A DNA stretch of 64,000 nt. It comes from Scalesia atractyloides (Eukaryota > Streptophyta > Magnoliopsida > Asterales > Asteraceae). A program made the translations under genes and the position numbers. Below, one piece after another: positions 31,076 through 43,654 of the stretch (its first letter is position 1; each line of letters begins with the position of its first letter). The notes beneath the pieces were generated by a model. That model made no database searches and was not told where the DNA came from. It was given only the letters and a program-made list of their open reading frames with translations. The stretch covers positions 43,661,369-43,725,368 of the forward strand of contig CAMTDV010000027.1 in the NCBI GenBank assembly GCA_947069175.1, given 5' to 3'.

Positions 31076-32246
31076 ACAAGTTCAGGTTCTATGGTTTCGA
31101 TTTTTGTAACACCTTTGAGTATTAAGGCTAACTATCTTTAATTTTTATGTTAAATCAGTATAGAATGACTAAAACATCCTTATATAATATTTCGTACTCA
31201 AATGTGTCACCTTCAATAAACCATAAAGATTATTTGTGTAAATAACTTTAAAAAATATAAAAAAAAACTCATTATATTTAAAAAATATTATAATTATGGT
31301 ACATAAAAATATTCAATAATTATATGTCTAAAACAAACATACAATTATCTAGCGTCTATTGTGAGAGTAAACATTGTAGTAGGGACAATGTTTAATTTTT
31401 TTTTGAATATTAACTTTTTATATAGCTAATTTAAAAAGAATTATAATAAATATAAAACTCATGCATATTATCTTTAATTTTATATGACTAATTTAAAAAG
31501 AATCATAACTCATTCATATTATTTTTAATATAATATCACACATTTTTTATCTTTTATTATATTTAGACCTACAAATTTTTGTTACGATTCTTTTTTAGTT
31601 TGATTTATATCATATTATATAATATTATTGTTTATTTAATTTAGTTTAGTTAATAGTATATTATATTAGACCATAGATTATATTTTTTAGCTTAGGTAAC
31701 ATGACATCATATGATATAACATATATAATTTAACACAACATAATAGTTAAATATTATAATATTAACTAAACAAAACAAAAATTATAATAAAAATTTGTTG
31801 ATCTGAATATAATAAAAGAAAAAAATGTGTGTAAATATTATATTTAAGATAATATGCATGAGTTTTATATTTATCATATTTTTTTGTAAATAGTTATATA
31901 AAAATTATTAGAAAAAACTAAACGTTATCCATAGTACAGTTTTTTATCTCATAATAGACGATTGGTAATTGTATTTTAATTTTGGAAATTTGATTATTAA
32001 ATATTTTTATGTGGTATATTTTATAATATTATTCTTTACAAATATAATGAGTTTTTATATTGTTTAGAGTTACTTACTTAAATAGTGGTTGTGATTTATT
32101 GAAAGTAACACCTTTAGTACTAACATAAAACTAAAAAGGGTATTTTAGTCATTTTACATTAATTTAACATAAAAATTAATAGTAGTTATCCTTAATAGTC
32201 AAAAGTGTTACAAAATCAAAATGATTGAACCTCAACATGAACTTGT
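31076..32246. mobile_element. Foldback element with very long inverted arms
   Basis: The left end ACAAGTTCAGGTTC...TTTGTAACACCTTTGA.TATTAAGG is mirrored at the right end, whose complement reads ACAAGTTCATGTTGAGG...TTTGTAACACTTTTGACTATTAAGG. Similarity of the arms continues inward (for example ATATAAAACTCATGCATATTATCTT at about 31450 and its complement near 31850). Each arm is roughly 550 bases with a short centre near 31670. No transposase. A clear target duplication is not visible. Confidence 0.7.
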
Positions 32247-32362
32247 AAAAAAATATATATTAGCACTTAAAGGCGTTATTTTCAGTAACCACAACAATCA
32301 TCTGTGTATTATGTAGGAATGCTATGTTTTACAGTCACTCTGAATTAAAGATTACTCAAAAC

Positions 32363-32524
32363 CAGTGACGAAGCTTGAACGAAAAATCAGTGGGTCGGAA
32401 TCTTAAAAATCAAATATTTCACTCTATAATTATTTTTTTGGAAATTTTTGATAAAATTAAAATTACAAGCGAAAGTTCAGTATCGGCTAGGGTACCCAGG
32501 GCCACCATTAACCCCCGCCACTAC
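32363..32524. mobile_element. hAT-like MITE fragment
   Basis: The left end CAGTGACGAAGC and right end complement TAGTGGCGGGGG resemble the CAGTGGCGGAGC termini of plant hAT-like MITEs. The flanking octamers CTCAAAAC and CTAAAAAA are an imperfect possible target duplication. Confidence 0.4.
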
Positions 32525-32706
32525 TAAAAAACATTCTATGTTTGTCAAATAGAAAGACACTAGAAGGTGTCAATCAGACCCTAACATACACAACCTTAAA
32601 AACACTAAAAACATGCTTAATCAACTACTATATCAAACTAGTAAAAGACAAGTAAATATGCAAGCTTTTTAACTTCTAGTAAGTTTAAGAGTAAAATAGT
32701 TATTAT

Positions 32707-32919
32707 TGTTATGAATGCATCTATTATGTATTGACTTTCCATACCCTATCTCTTTATTTACTATTGGACTAATGTGAGTGCCTATATATAATTGCATTTG
32801 TATATGATGTTGAAATCAATGAATAAGAATTCTACATTCTATATTTCTCTCTATAATCATGCTCCTTGTTCGTATGTTTATATAGTTTGTATACTAGTTG
32901 CTAATAGGTTGTTGTTTTA
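32707..32919 (+). repeat. Copia-E 5' LTR
   Basis: Aligns with 53533-53755, including GTGAGTGCCTATATATAAT and TAGTTTGTATACTAGTTGC. It is shorter by about 10 bases near the start. TATATATAA probably serves as TATA box. Confidence 0.85.
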
Positions 32920-33804
32920 GAACACGTTATCAGCACGAATTGCTTTTGGACTTGATAATATTGTCATAATAAAAACTGGTGTGGAAACAAGTGTGGGTTG
33001 CAACCAGGTGCGACATAGCCCTAAAATTTTGGAAAGATATAGTTTTCCCGATCTACGGCTGTTTATTCCATAGAATTCAAGCGACTGGTTTCTTAATCCC
33101 TTAATTCGGCAGTCAAGTATTAACTAAATCATCTCTTCAAATATATCTTATGTTCAAATTTCATGAAAACGACTTTGGAGGGTATTGTAAAGCTTCGATG
33201 AGCAGGTTTGTTAATCGGGAAACTGAACAAAGAAGATGACTGTGAGGGCTTTCGTTTGGTTTCAATAGCATAACAGAAAAGAAACAGAGACGAATTTTAA
33301 TACTCTACCATTTCATGCCTATCACTAATATATCTCAATTATTTTTCTATAAAACCCTATTTAATTGACCGTCGGTACATAAAAGCAAATTTTATGTCTT
33401 AATAAAGAGTTTGATTAAAGATGCTCATGTCCATTTTCTTTCGGCGTGTAGTCTTTTGAAAAGGAAAAGGAAAATAAAATGCATACAGAAAGCTTTAATT
33501 AATATAAATATTTGATTAATATGAATAGATGTGAATTATATATACTGATATATATTTAAGATACAATATACCTATTAAAAAAGTGACACTTAACAGTTTG
33601 TTTTATTGCAAGATTATTATTAGTGTAATTTTGTTAATGACTTAACAATTAAATGCATATAAGTCATTTTATATGATAATATATATGTTATATTAATATT
33701 TGCATTTGCAACTCTACAGTTATCAATACATTGTTATATATTATCACTATTCTAATAGTATATATATTCCTTGCTTTAGATTGGATAATATATATATATA
33801 TATA
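32920..33804 (+). other. Copia-E leader region, degraded
   Basis: Begins with GAACACGTTATCAGCACGA, the PBS region typical of this lineage. The rest is AT-rich without a readable gag frame. Confidence 0.45.
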
Positions 33805-35540
33805 GAGGTTCCTATAAAAAAATATAAAAGTGTGAGAAGTATAAGAAAGATTTTGGTGGTGACACGTGTTCCTTTTTATTTTGGTAGTTTAAGGATATAA
33901 TTGTAATTTAACTAATAAAATCTAATTATGTAATGAATATATGCAACCAATTTTTGGCAGTTATTGTAGGGATTTTTGAATTTTAATTTGTTTTTGAATT
34001 CTGTGATCAATTCAATGCCATATCAGAACCAAAATTTATTTATAGCTTCTTCAACATTTTTTTCATTCACGGTATATACGGTATATGAGATTTATTGATC
34101 ATCTTCGACACCATATACACTGGTATCTGATCGATGGATAAAGATGAACCAGGTATGAAATTTAGGGTGATTTTTGTTTCTTTGTTCGATCGATGTCTTC
34201 TTTTATTTGCTGATTGGAATGTTTAATTTAATAGGTTTATGATGTTATCAATTAGGAATTTTCAATTGGTTTTTGTTTCCTTCAATAAAATGCTAAGGTG
34301 TTTTTAAGAGATTTATGGTGTCTTTTTACTATGTTAATGATGAATGGTGATTTCAGTGTGTTGTAGTGTCTTCAAAGAGTTAGGGTGTTTTTGGGACATT
34401 GCATTGTATTCAATAGGTTTCTGATGCTTTTCAAAGAGTTTAGGTGTTTTTTTGGTATCTTCAATAGATTTATGATGTTATTTCATAAAAACAGAATTAA
34501 CACCCTAACTCATGAAAACACCACAGCATGTATATTGAAGGCATACATCTTATAAAGTACAGAAATATAACAGAAACAACACCCCAACTCATAAAAACAC
34601 CACAATATGTATATTGAAGGCATACATCTTATAAAGAACAAAAATATAACAGAAACAACACCCTAACTCATAAAAATACCACAGCATGTATATTGAAGGC
34701 GTAGATCTTATAAAGAACAGAAATAACATCATAACTCATAAAAACATCACAACAGTTATATTGAAGGCACACATCTTATAAAGAACACCATAACATTGAA
34801 TATAACAGAAATAACACCCTAATAAATCAATTTCAAAACACAATACTTTAATCAAAATCAAAACATGAATAACACCCTAAATATAACACCAGTCAACACT
34901 TTAATCAGAATCAAAACAGAAATAACACCCTAAATATATAAAAACAGAAATAACAGCCTAACTCTTTGAAGGTAACAGAACCTACTGAAGACACCAAAAA
35001 CCACAGCAATGCAAGGACCTTTGTCCTCACATTAAATATAACAGGAATAACACCCTAACTCATAAAAACACCACAACATGTATATTGAAGGCATACATCT
35101 TATGAAGAACATAAATATAACAGAAACAACTCCCTACAATTAAAACACCATTGTATGAACATAGAGAAAACACCATGGACTAAAACATCCAAGCGAGACG
35201 TAATTTTTTTCTTTACATAAGTATATCAATATGGTACTCATATTAAAGATAAAAAACACTTGTTATTATGGTGTAATTTTTAAAAAAAAAGAGTTACGTA
35301 TAAAAAGTTATTGACGCTCAAAAAAGAAGGTGGGAACTTGCATGTGCATTAATGTTAGTTTCTTAATTTAAAAATGTTAAATTTATCTATATACCCTTAA
35401 TCTAGAAAATTAATTAGTTTAATAGTCAATACTATTTACAAGATTGCCATCAATATCTCAACCATTAGATTAAAAATCTAATGGTATAGATTCTTTCTTA
35501 CCCTTCTCACAAAAAACACATTTGTTACAATAACCTCACC

Positions 35541-35545
<5 letters not shown>
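33805..35545. mobile_element. MULE-like/foldback element between TA tracts
   Basis: The left end GAGGTTCCTATAA...GTGAGAAGTATAAGAAAG and the right end complement GTGAGGTTATTGTAAC...GTGAGAAGGGTAAGAAAG form imperfect terminal inverted repeats of about 50 bases. Both flanks are TA-rich. Inside, AAAGAGTTAGGGTGTTTTT on the left is mirrored by CACCCTAACTC units on the right. No transposase is seen. Confidence 0.45.
34499..34800 (+). repeat. 79-bp minisatellite
   Basis: Units starting AACACCCTAACTCATAAAAAC at 34499, 34578, 34657 and (shorter) 34725, each with GTATATTGAAGGC and ACATCTTATAAAGAAC. A further copy is at about 35047-35130. Confidence 0.85.

Positions 35546-35619
<74 letters not shown>
35545..35619. 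repeat. (TA)n(GA)n microsatellite
   Basis: About 23 TA units followed by about 14 GA units. Confidence 0.95.
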
Positions 35620-35621
<2 letters not shown>

Positions 35622-37740
35622 TATATAGATGAATTGTTTTATGATAGTGGATATTAACATCATTAAAATGCTATTAATATAATTTAATTCCTTATACGTA
35701 TGAATTACTAGAATAAGTTTATCGTATCAACTGGCATATGTGGTCTATTATTGTTGGTTTCCAAAACCAAAAGAAATTGTTGCTTCGTGATGATGTCAAT
35801 GAGATTTTAAAGTACCATGTTTTTATTAATAATTCAAATAAGTATATATATAGATAAGAGTTAAGGTCTACAATTTTGACTAAGTTGAATATGTGGAAAG
35901 ATTTTTAATGCTACATATAACATATTATTAGTTATTTTATACATTCAAACTGATTTGCATAGTATTTTTAAGTCACTAGAATACGTAATTAGTTGTTTTG
36001 TACAGCTAGAAGAATTATTCTTGAATAAGTAATGTCATATGTGAAATTCTATTTACTTGCAAACACCCATCATATATTATTAAAATATAATGAGAACTTG
36101 ACGAGTATGTTTGTTTAAGTCTAAAAATTTATAGTAATTACTTATCAGTACATGGTAGTAAGCTTGTAATGATAATGATAAGTTTGTGATTGTTGATTGG
36201 TTATATATCCTAATAAGCTAATACAAATCTTTTTCTTTTATAAAATGATGAAACATCTTATTTCATAAGTTTGTATCATAACTCGTCTTATTTGATAACA
36301 CGTTATAAAGTCATGCATTATATCATGTAACTTTATGTATATACTGTGTTCTTAATGCTATCAGTTTTTAAAGGAACATCCAAATGACCAAAGTTATGTT
36401 TATGATTTCAAGTTATAAACACGATTGAATTGTGGTCAAGATTCATTTATTTATAAAATGACACTCGAAGTGTCAAACTTCCTAAAACTTATTAGAAATT
36501 TATGGAAGCTTGTAAGATTTTGGACCTATAAATCTTAATAATTTGGTCATATAACTTTTTAATTGATAAAGGTTAAATAAAAAATAATTCCATTGTCAAA
36601 CCTCAAATATGCTTTTTAAGTTGTAAGAATGTCAAAGAACATATAAGGTTTGAAACGACCACCATGTATGAAAGTCGTTCTAGTCCATTCTGTGTAGTGA
36701 ATGTGATGATATGATGATCAGTGAAAGAGTCGCGATCATGTACATAAAAAAAGATATTGTAATGATGTCACCATGAAAGTTGTGTGGTTATAATCAATTC
36801 CCTTGTGTGAATGTGATGATATGATAATCAATGTAAAGTTCCTGATCATGGTAACTGGGGAAATTTTTATGATGCTCATATTAACAATGAGATCAACCAT
36901 GTTAATAATGTGATGATTATACAATGATCATTGTAAAGGTCATGATCATGATAAATAAGGAAACTATAATGCTTCTGATGTTAATAATGAGTTGACCATG
37001 TAATAATGAAATCGACCATAAGAAGTGGTGAACTAAGGGAGTTAATATATAAGAAACATGTAATAGCACGAATGTTTAAACTAATAGTGCATTATTCTCT
37101 CATGTATATTGTCGTGTATTAGACAAACACGAATGCAACTAAAGCATGTGTGGTCACAGAAGTTTATAGATCATGATTGTTTAATAGATTGGCTTGACCG
37201 GTTAGACCATTTCGAGTCCTTGATGCTGTGAAACATATCAAAGAACCAGATGATTCTTCATGGTACTTAAACATGAAATTTTTGTTCTCAATGGATATTA
37301 ACCATGTACCAACTAACGTAGGGTTTGAATCCCTAAATATTATGAACTGATTAAAAGATATGTATATCTCGACATAATACCATATTCTGAAAATTGATGC
37401 ATCGTCTAAATGGTTATCAAATCCGTAACTTGAAAGGTTGTGCGACTTGTAGCTTAGCTTTTAAGATAGCAAGCACATTACTCTATAGTATCATATTTTT
37501 ATATATTTAATGATAAATATGGTGTTTTTGATACCCATTTACTAATGGTTATTAGAATAAGTGTTAAACAACATGTGACAAATGACATTACATGAATTGC
37601 TTTTGTTGAAGACGATGATCAAACATCTATGATTGATTGCAAAGCCAATAATCATGAGAGCAATTACATGTTTATATATGAGTACATGTAATTTTACATG
37701 TAATAATATTAATTCACATCAAGCCAACATGTTGTAATAG
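35620..37740 (+). other. Degraded Copia-E gag to integrase region
   Basis: No open frame. At 36690-37000 there are degenerate direct repeats with GTGATGATATGATGATCA and GATCATG motifs, spaced about 110 bases. By position this should hold gag, protease and integrase of Copia-E, but I cannot identify conserved motifs. Confidence 0.4.
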
Positions 37741-39740
37741 TTTATCCCCATTATAGCTGGTTTTTGGTCAGGAACCAAAGATGTCTCTTCTAAGATTTGG
37801 TTCTGCGGTATATATTGAAATTGATCCACCACAACGCATAAAGATGGGACCTTAAAAAGTGGTTGGGAATATATGATAATGAATAAGGCCTTTCACGAGA
37901 TATTTATTTACGACTCAATTAAATATATATCCATCTCAATGGATTAACATTCCCAACATCAGGGGGAGATAAAAAGCAGTTGGAAAAGAAATGAGTTGGT
38001 AGAATTATCAATGATCCTCAAAAAAAGTGTGAACCAGAAGTTCAAAGGATAACTCATTTACAAAGATTAGCGAATCTATTACTAGACACATTCACTAAAC
38101 TTAAAACGGTGATTGTGTCAAATATACCAACTACTAATGCTCCAATTAAAATGAGTGTCCTAGAAGGACAACCACATGCTTGTAATGAGTCTATTGCACG
38201 TCTGAAGCATGGTAGACTAGTTGATTCCAATCATAAAATTCCTTGAAAATTGGAGCAAGTAATGAAGATTGTCAATTCGAGGTTATAGTAAGAGAGTCTC
38301 CTAAAGAGACACTAGACATGATGGTTCTAGAAGAACATCAGGTACCTGAAAATAAAGAGATCTCACTAAATTGTATCATGTCAACAAGTATATGGAATCA
38401 AAATAAAATCAACGTCGTTATACTTTTGTATATAATAAAGATGAAATGATCAGGATCAAGATTTAAATCTGCCTATGAATAAATACAAAGAAATGATTGG
38501 CCAAAATGGAAAGATGCAACTGAGTCAAAGTTGAATTCTCTATTGAAATGGAAATCTTTTGGGCCAGTAGTCCATACAAAAGAAGTTGTAAAATATATTT
38601 AATATAATTAGGTCTTTTATGTGGGTAAACAATTGATGGCACAAGGATTTCGCGAAGACCTATGATTAATTATGATGAGACGTATTCTCCAGTGGTGGAT
38701 GCAATAGCTTTCCAGTATTTAATTAGTCTAGTAATATAAAGAGAGAATTGATATGCATCTAATGAATGTTTTGTATCACTTGAAACTGAAAGCTACATGA
38801 AAGTCCTAAAGAATTTAAATTATGTAATTCATGTAAAGTAAGTTCTCGAGAACAATATGATCGTTGTATACAGATTCATATTTGAATACAACTAGAACTG
38901 GTGAGTTTCGTAAGGCAATTGAGTGCCCTAAAGGTGAATTGAAACATCTTGACGATGTAATTTTTTATGTATCAATAAACACACAAGGAAAACGTGTGCG
39001 TGCTAATTGTGATATCTCAATAAATAAAGAGATGGTATAATATGAATTTTGAACATATGATATAGAAATCAATATGTTAACTGAGAAAGTTAATGTGACA
39101 AAACTCCTAAAGAGTGCACACATATACCTATATATGTAAAGATGGAAAGAAATTTGTGGTGGATTGCAAATGACAAAGCATTGATATATAAACCACAAGA
39201 AATGTTCTACAAAGTTTACTTGATTTGTAGGGACGATAACAATCGAGTCAAATATGATATAATCGACTTACTAATGAGCTCAGAAAATAGAAATATATAT
39301 GGTGTAGTTGGTCCATTTGTTTTCATTAAAAGACCAATATGAGGTTTTAAAGTATTACAATATATGTTGATAATGTCATTGAATCTCTCCTTAAGAGATC
39401 AAAATGAACTCAAATATTAAAACAAGAATTTGCAGATTAAAGATGGCATTGCAAATTTATGGCTTGGTATATAGAAAAGGCATTTGTATAATTATCCATC
39501 AATATTATATTACACTTAGAAGATGGTGGACATTTTCGTACGAACAAAGCTTATGGTCTAAGTACATTTAATGATGCCAAAGTAGTTGATTTACAAAATA
39601 GCTCTATCATCTCCAATGAAAATAAAAATGGAAAACAAAAATCCTTGGTCCAGAAGTACCATGTTTACAAATAAATTGTTTTAGTATCTTGCTAGTTATA
39701 CGCTAACATATATCATGAAATTCATTAACAGAATATAACT
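37741..39740 (+). pseudogene. Copia-E pol remnant (integrase end to RNase H)
   Basis: Translations with many stops still show signature stretches in order: RFGSAVYIEIDPPQRIKMGP (integrase C-terminal region), NDWPKWKDAT (start of RT domain), MAQGFRE then INYDETYSPVVDAI (RT finger region). Sequence after about 38750 is too mutated to place, but length and order fit RT and RNase H up to the insertion of Copia-F at 39741. Non-functional. Confidence 0.7.
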
Positions 39741-40042
39741 TGTAGGTCCCGTAAATGGATCAAACAGGTATCACTAACCCAATAAATAAAGGAAATAATG
39801 ATTAGGAAGAAGAACAACTTGAATAACTTCAATGATTATAACTTGCATACACCATGATGTCAGATACAAGTTTTTGCTTTCAACTCTCTAACCCTTTCTC
39901 TATGACCTAGCCCTTCTATTTATAAGCATCACTAAGCCCATAATTACAACCCTAGGCCCACAAGGCACTAGGAAGCCCACATTAACCTAAAAAGCCCAAA
40001 TACATCCCTAATGAATAAACCTTTAATGCTCCAAGCCCAACA
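39741..40042 (-). repeat. Copia-F 3' LTR
   Basis: TGTAGG...CCCAACA. TATA box complement TATAAATA at 39917-39924. Confidence 0.95.
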
Positions 40043-40053
40043 TTCTCCCCTAG
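40043..40053 (-). promoter_or_regulatory. Copia-F polypurine tract
   Basis: The minus strand reads CTAGGGGAGAA next to the 3' LTR. Confidence 0.85.
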
Positions 40054-40324
40054 GTTTACTTCATTGGTCTTTCGGTTGAGCGTCCACACCTAGTCGTCCA
40101 TCGATGATTCCAGCAACTGCAGACGTCCAATCCTTAGCACAAACCGCGTACAACTCAGCAGTTCTAATTTGATGCGATGACAAAACCTATAAATCTTCTT
40201 TGTGAAAGCTAACCAGATCCACCACATCGTTTGCCCTAACGCCTTCTTGATCGTATAACCAAAAGTTGAAGTTCTTCAGAATTCCCCTCGGAAAGGTAGG
40301 AGCAACCGGGATAACTAATTCTTT

Positions 40325-42720
40325 TTATGTTGGCGACCACATCACTGATTTGAACTTCTTGCCCGTGTGCGCATCGCGAACTCCCTTAGCCGTTCTCAAG
40401 TACGGTTCAGCAGTCTTCATATTCTTAAATCCGCTTCTAACCTCACGTTCAAGCTTCTTAAAGAATCTCCACCCCGGTCCACGCTTTGTTGTGTCATCAT
40501 CAGTGTATGGAGCTCTCAAAAGATCAGTCAATGCAACTTTAGTCCATGTCTCGAATTTCAACTCTTTTGAATAGTATTCACGGGATCCATCCTGGCGCAC
40601 GATGATCCACATATTTTTAACATGATCGTACATCCGACGGAGCACCTTCGACTTATTTCCCACCTTACTATAATAACTTGATCCCAACTACATCGCATAT
40701 CTCTCAGACTGATTGGTTGGATCTTTCAGCTGAAAATTCTCATCCAGTGGATTCACCTTAACATTCTTCATTAAGGCCAACTCTTTTTCTGATCAGCAGC
40801 ACATTTTTGACTAGCGGTAAACTTTCTGCGTGGATCGCTCATATAATCATCATGACCTGCTTGACGTTCGGCTGCCAACTGCGCAACTGCCAATCTTTAT
40901 TCTTTAGTTTCTTCAGCCATACGCTGTTTTGTCGCACGATGTCTAGTTTCAACGTTCATCGGATCATCAGTAGGATAACTAAACTTCCTTCCAAACTTGT
41001 TTTCCAGCTTGCCCCTTAAATCAAACACAAGAGTCATAAGCATCGCGACATCTCCCTACAGCTGATCAATAGTTTGATCTCGAATGTCTAAACGATTCTG
41101 CAGAGAGGCAATCTGAACATCCTTTAAAATAACTCTTGTTCCAACACAACCACCCGTTTCTTCAAATCAACTACATCCACCTCTGTATCATCGTCATCAC
41201 TATCTAATCCACCGAATTCGAAAGCCCTTTTCTCAGATCTTCGCACATAATCGTTAGAAACATCATCAGAATAACCAACTCCACTACCAACTACTTCCGA
41301 ACTACCAGCACCCGACGAACTGCCTCCAAACTCCACCATTTCTAGAACCGTGTCAGCAGGAATCGACACCACGGTAGACTAAGTAATAATTGGAGCGGTT
41401 TGTTGTGAAGATGAAATAGGCGTGTCAACCATCGATGTATGAACAACAGATTCAGCAACGGTAACCTCAGCAACAATAGACGTGATCAAATCAGAATCAG
41501 CAACAGTGAAAATGACGGGAGCTTCTGGTGTACTAGATGAAATGCTCGGCCCAGTTCTTCACCTCTTGATCAATGGTACCTCATCTTCTTCGTCTTCGTC
41601 ATCTTCTTCAATCTGAGCGGTTGGTGCAGCAATAGATGGAATGTCGAGTGGAGGATCACCCTGTTTCTCTTGGATATCTTTCAAGTGAGCGATCAAGGCT
41701 TCTAAGTTCTCAGACGACAACTCTGTTAAAGTTGGAGTCAAAGTGGCATTGAACTTATCAAGATCATCGAGAAAAGCTTGGCCAACATCATCTTCATCAT
41801 CAGTGACTAAATCCTCTACCTATATCTCCTTTTCGTTTGCAGGTATGTCGTGTTCTTCAGCCACTATAGCGTTTACTGGAGGTGGAGGGGGTGGTGGAAC
41901 ATTCAAACAAACAAATTCAGAAAACTTCCCGAATTTCTTCAAAGCAAAACGACCTACAAACACTGTCTTTGACGTGGAGCGGTTCTTTTTCATTGTGGCA
42001 AAAATAGTAGGCCCCATCGGCTTCATATTCAGTAGGTTGGCATCTGTAGCATCCTTCGCCAAATCAGGATAACGGGCATCAAGTATGAGCTAGACAAAAC
42101 GTGGGTATAACAGGAACATCCGCTTCTTGGACTGCTCTAAGATTTTCTTCATGTTATCGAAGATATAACCAGAATAGTTATACTTCCAGTCCATGACTAA
42201 CAAAACTATCACAGATGTCTGGGCTTGATTTGGCTGATCCAGACCACCCTTGTTTTCCGACACACACTGCACGAACATGTGAACGAGCAACCTCCAGTAT
42301 GCCGGAAACATTTTCTTCAACAGTGGCGGATAAGAACCCTCATATCCCATCTCCATAAGCACAGGCAACACCTTTTCTTTGGCGTAGGTGGTTGGATCAC
42401 TGAAAGTATCTGTCAGCTACAACACCTCTCTCACACAAGCTTCGTTCACCACAATCTCTTTCCCTTGAATCTGCGAACGTATAAATGGTCTACCATCTTC
42501 ACCCTAAGGCTGAATACGTGCTCTTTTCCAAAATGAATGGACTAGATCTCTAAATATCACAGGGTTAGCACGGAGGGCATATGCAATCTTGGAAGCGTTG
42601 AGCCCCACTATCATCGCCTGAAATTCCTGAAAGAACTCTGCAGGCGGGTCTGAGAGATACCCTGCCGGTTGTGGAATTGCTCCTCAACCAGCATCACCAC
42701 GTCAAATGCTTCTTCCACCA
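40325..42720 (-). pseudogene. Extra ORF (aORF) downstream of pol in Copia-F
   Basis: A protein-coding module in element sense after the RNase H and a noncoding block. The N-terminal part (42090-42371) has FPAYWRLLVHMFVQCVSENK, a Y-S-G-Y-IFDNM stretch and MFLLYPRFV. Then comes a low-complexity Pro/acidic middle (41820-42062, 41559-41741, 41124-41372, with SDDDDTEVD followed by a short coiled coil), and a C-terminal domain (40325-40687) with MWIIVRQDGSREYY, RGPGWRFFKKLEREV and KFKSVMW. This layout resembles additional ORFs I know from Asteraceae Copia elements, whose function is unknown. Stops and frameshifts interrupt it at several points (for example near 42080, 41820, 41380 and 40700). It is not like gag or pol, and no membrane segments typical of an envelope protein are visible. 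Confidence 0.7.
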
Positions 42721-42889
42721 TATCTGTCAAAAACCAACCAAGTTAAATCCAACTAACAGAAGTTAACGAAGTTTAACAATATAGCAGTTAAAAACTAACT
42801 TGATAGGTCAAACAGAACTCAAGGTTCAAATTAATACGAGTTCAAATTAATTAAGGGGTTCAACAGTTGGAAAGGTTCAACACTTCACA

Positions 42890-43460
42890 TCCGGTTTACT
42901 GACAGTTTAAAATGAATTCGGAATGAACTCTTAATCAATCCGGATTGAAGGAGGTCAAACAACATGGTCAAAGATGCAATCCGGATTATGTATGGTATCT
43001 CGGGTGGATAGGCATTCCGGATGAAGATCCAATCCGAAATGATATCCGAGTTCATAATTTCGGATGAATACCAATCCGGAATGTAATCCGAAATGCCTAA
43101 AACTTGAAGATCAATCCAGAATACGATTCGAAATGCATTAAATACTCATTAATTTCATCCGGAATACACATGTTTAATGTAGTTGAACCTAATCCGGAAT
43201 GAGATGTCCGAAATGCACAATTCGAAAGAGAGAGAGAGAGAATCAGAGAAGACAATACTAATTCGGATTTTGGATAATCCGAAAGGAAATCAGAGATGCC
43301 AATATATATTTCCAAAATGGGCTTGGGCCTGGGATTTTGAATCCGGATTGGGCTTGTGACAGGCCCAATCCTAAACAGTAACACAATTGGCCTGTCTGGA
43401 AAAGCCCAATCCGGAATAGTAACCCCTTTGGTACAAAGAAGCCCAATTCGGAACAATAAC
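42890..43460 (-). repeat. Second ATCCGRAAT motif array of Copia-F
   Basis: Repeated AATCCGGATT, AATCCGGAATG and ATCCGAAATG motifs between the conserved noncoding block and the extra ORF. Same motif class as the leader array at 51905-52600. Confidence 0.8.
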
Positions 43461-43654
43461 ATGAGTTTCCAGTTTTGACTTTAAACCTATTTCATTAGGC
43501 TGGCCCAAATCCTAAGGGACACTGGGCCAGTCCAATATCTCTTGACAGAAAACATCCCACCAAAATTCATCAAGTAAACTAACCAAGCATCCAACCATCT
43601 TTTAACCTTTCATACAGAGGAACTATTTAAGACAGACATAAATATGTAACACAG

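Noticed and set aside
41743..42072. Ser/Gly-rich plus-strand frame
   Set aside because: Antisense shadow of the extra ORF of Copia-F; no start context or domain.
40325..42720. Host gene or envelope gene
   Set aside because: It lies inside Copia-F between its conserved block and PPT, in element orientation, with stops. No signal peptide or transmembrane segment supports an envelope protein.
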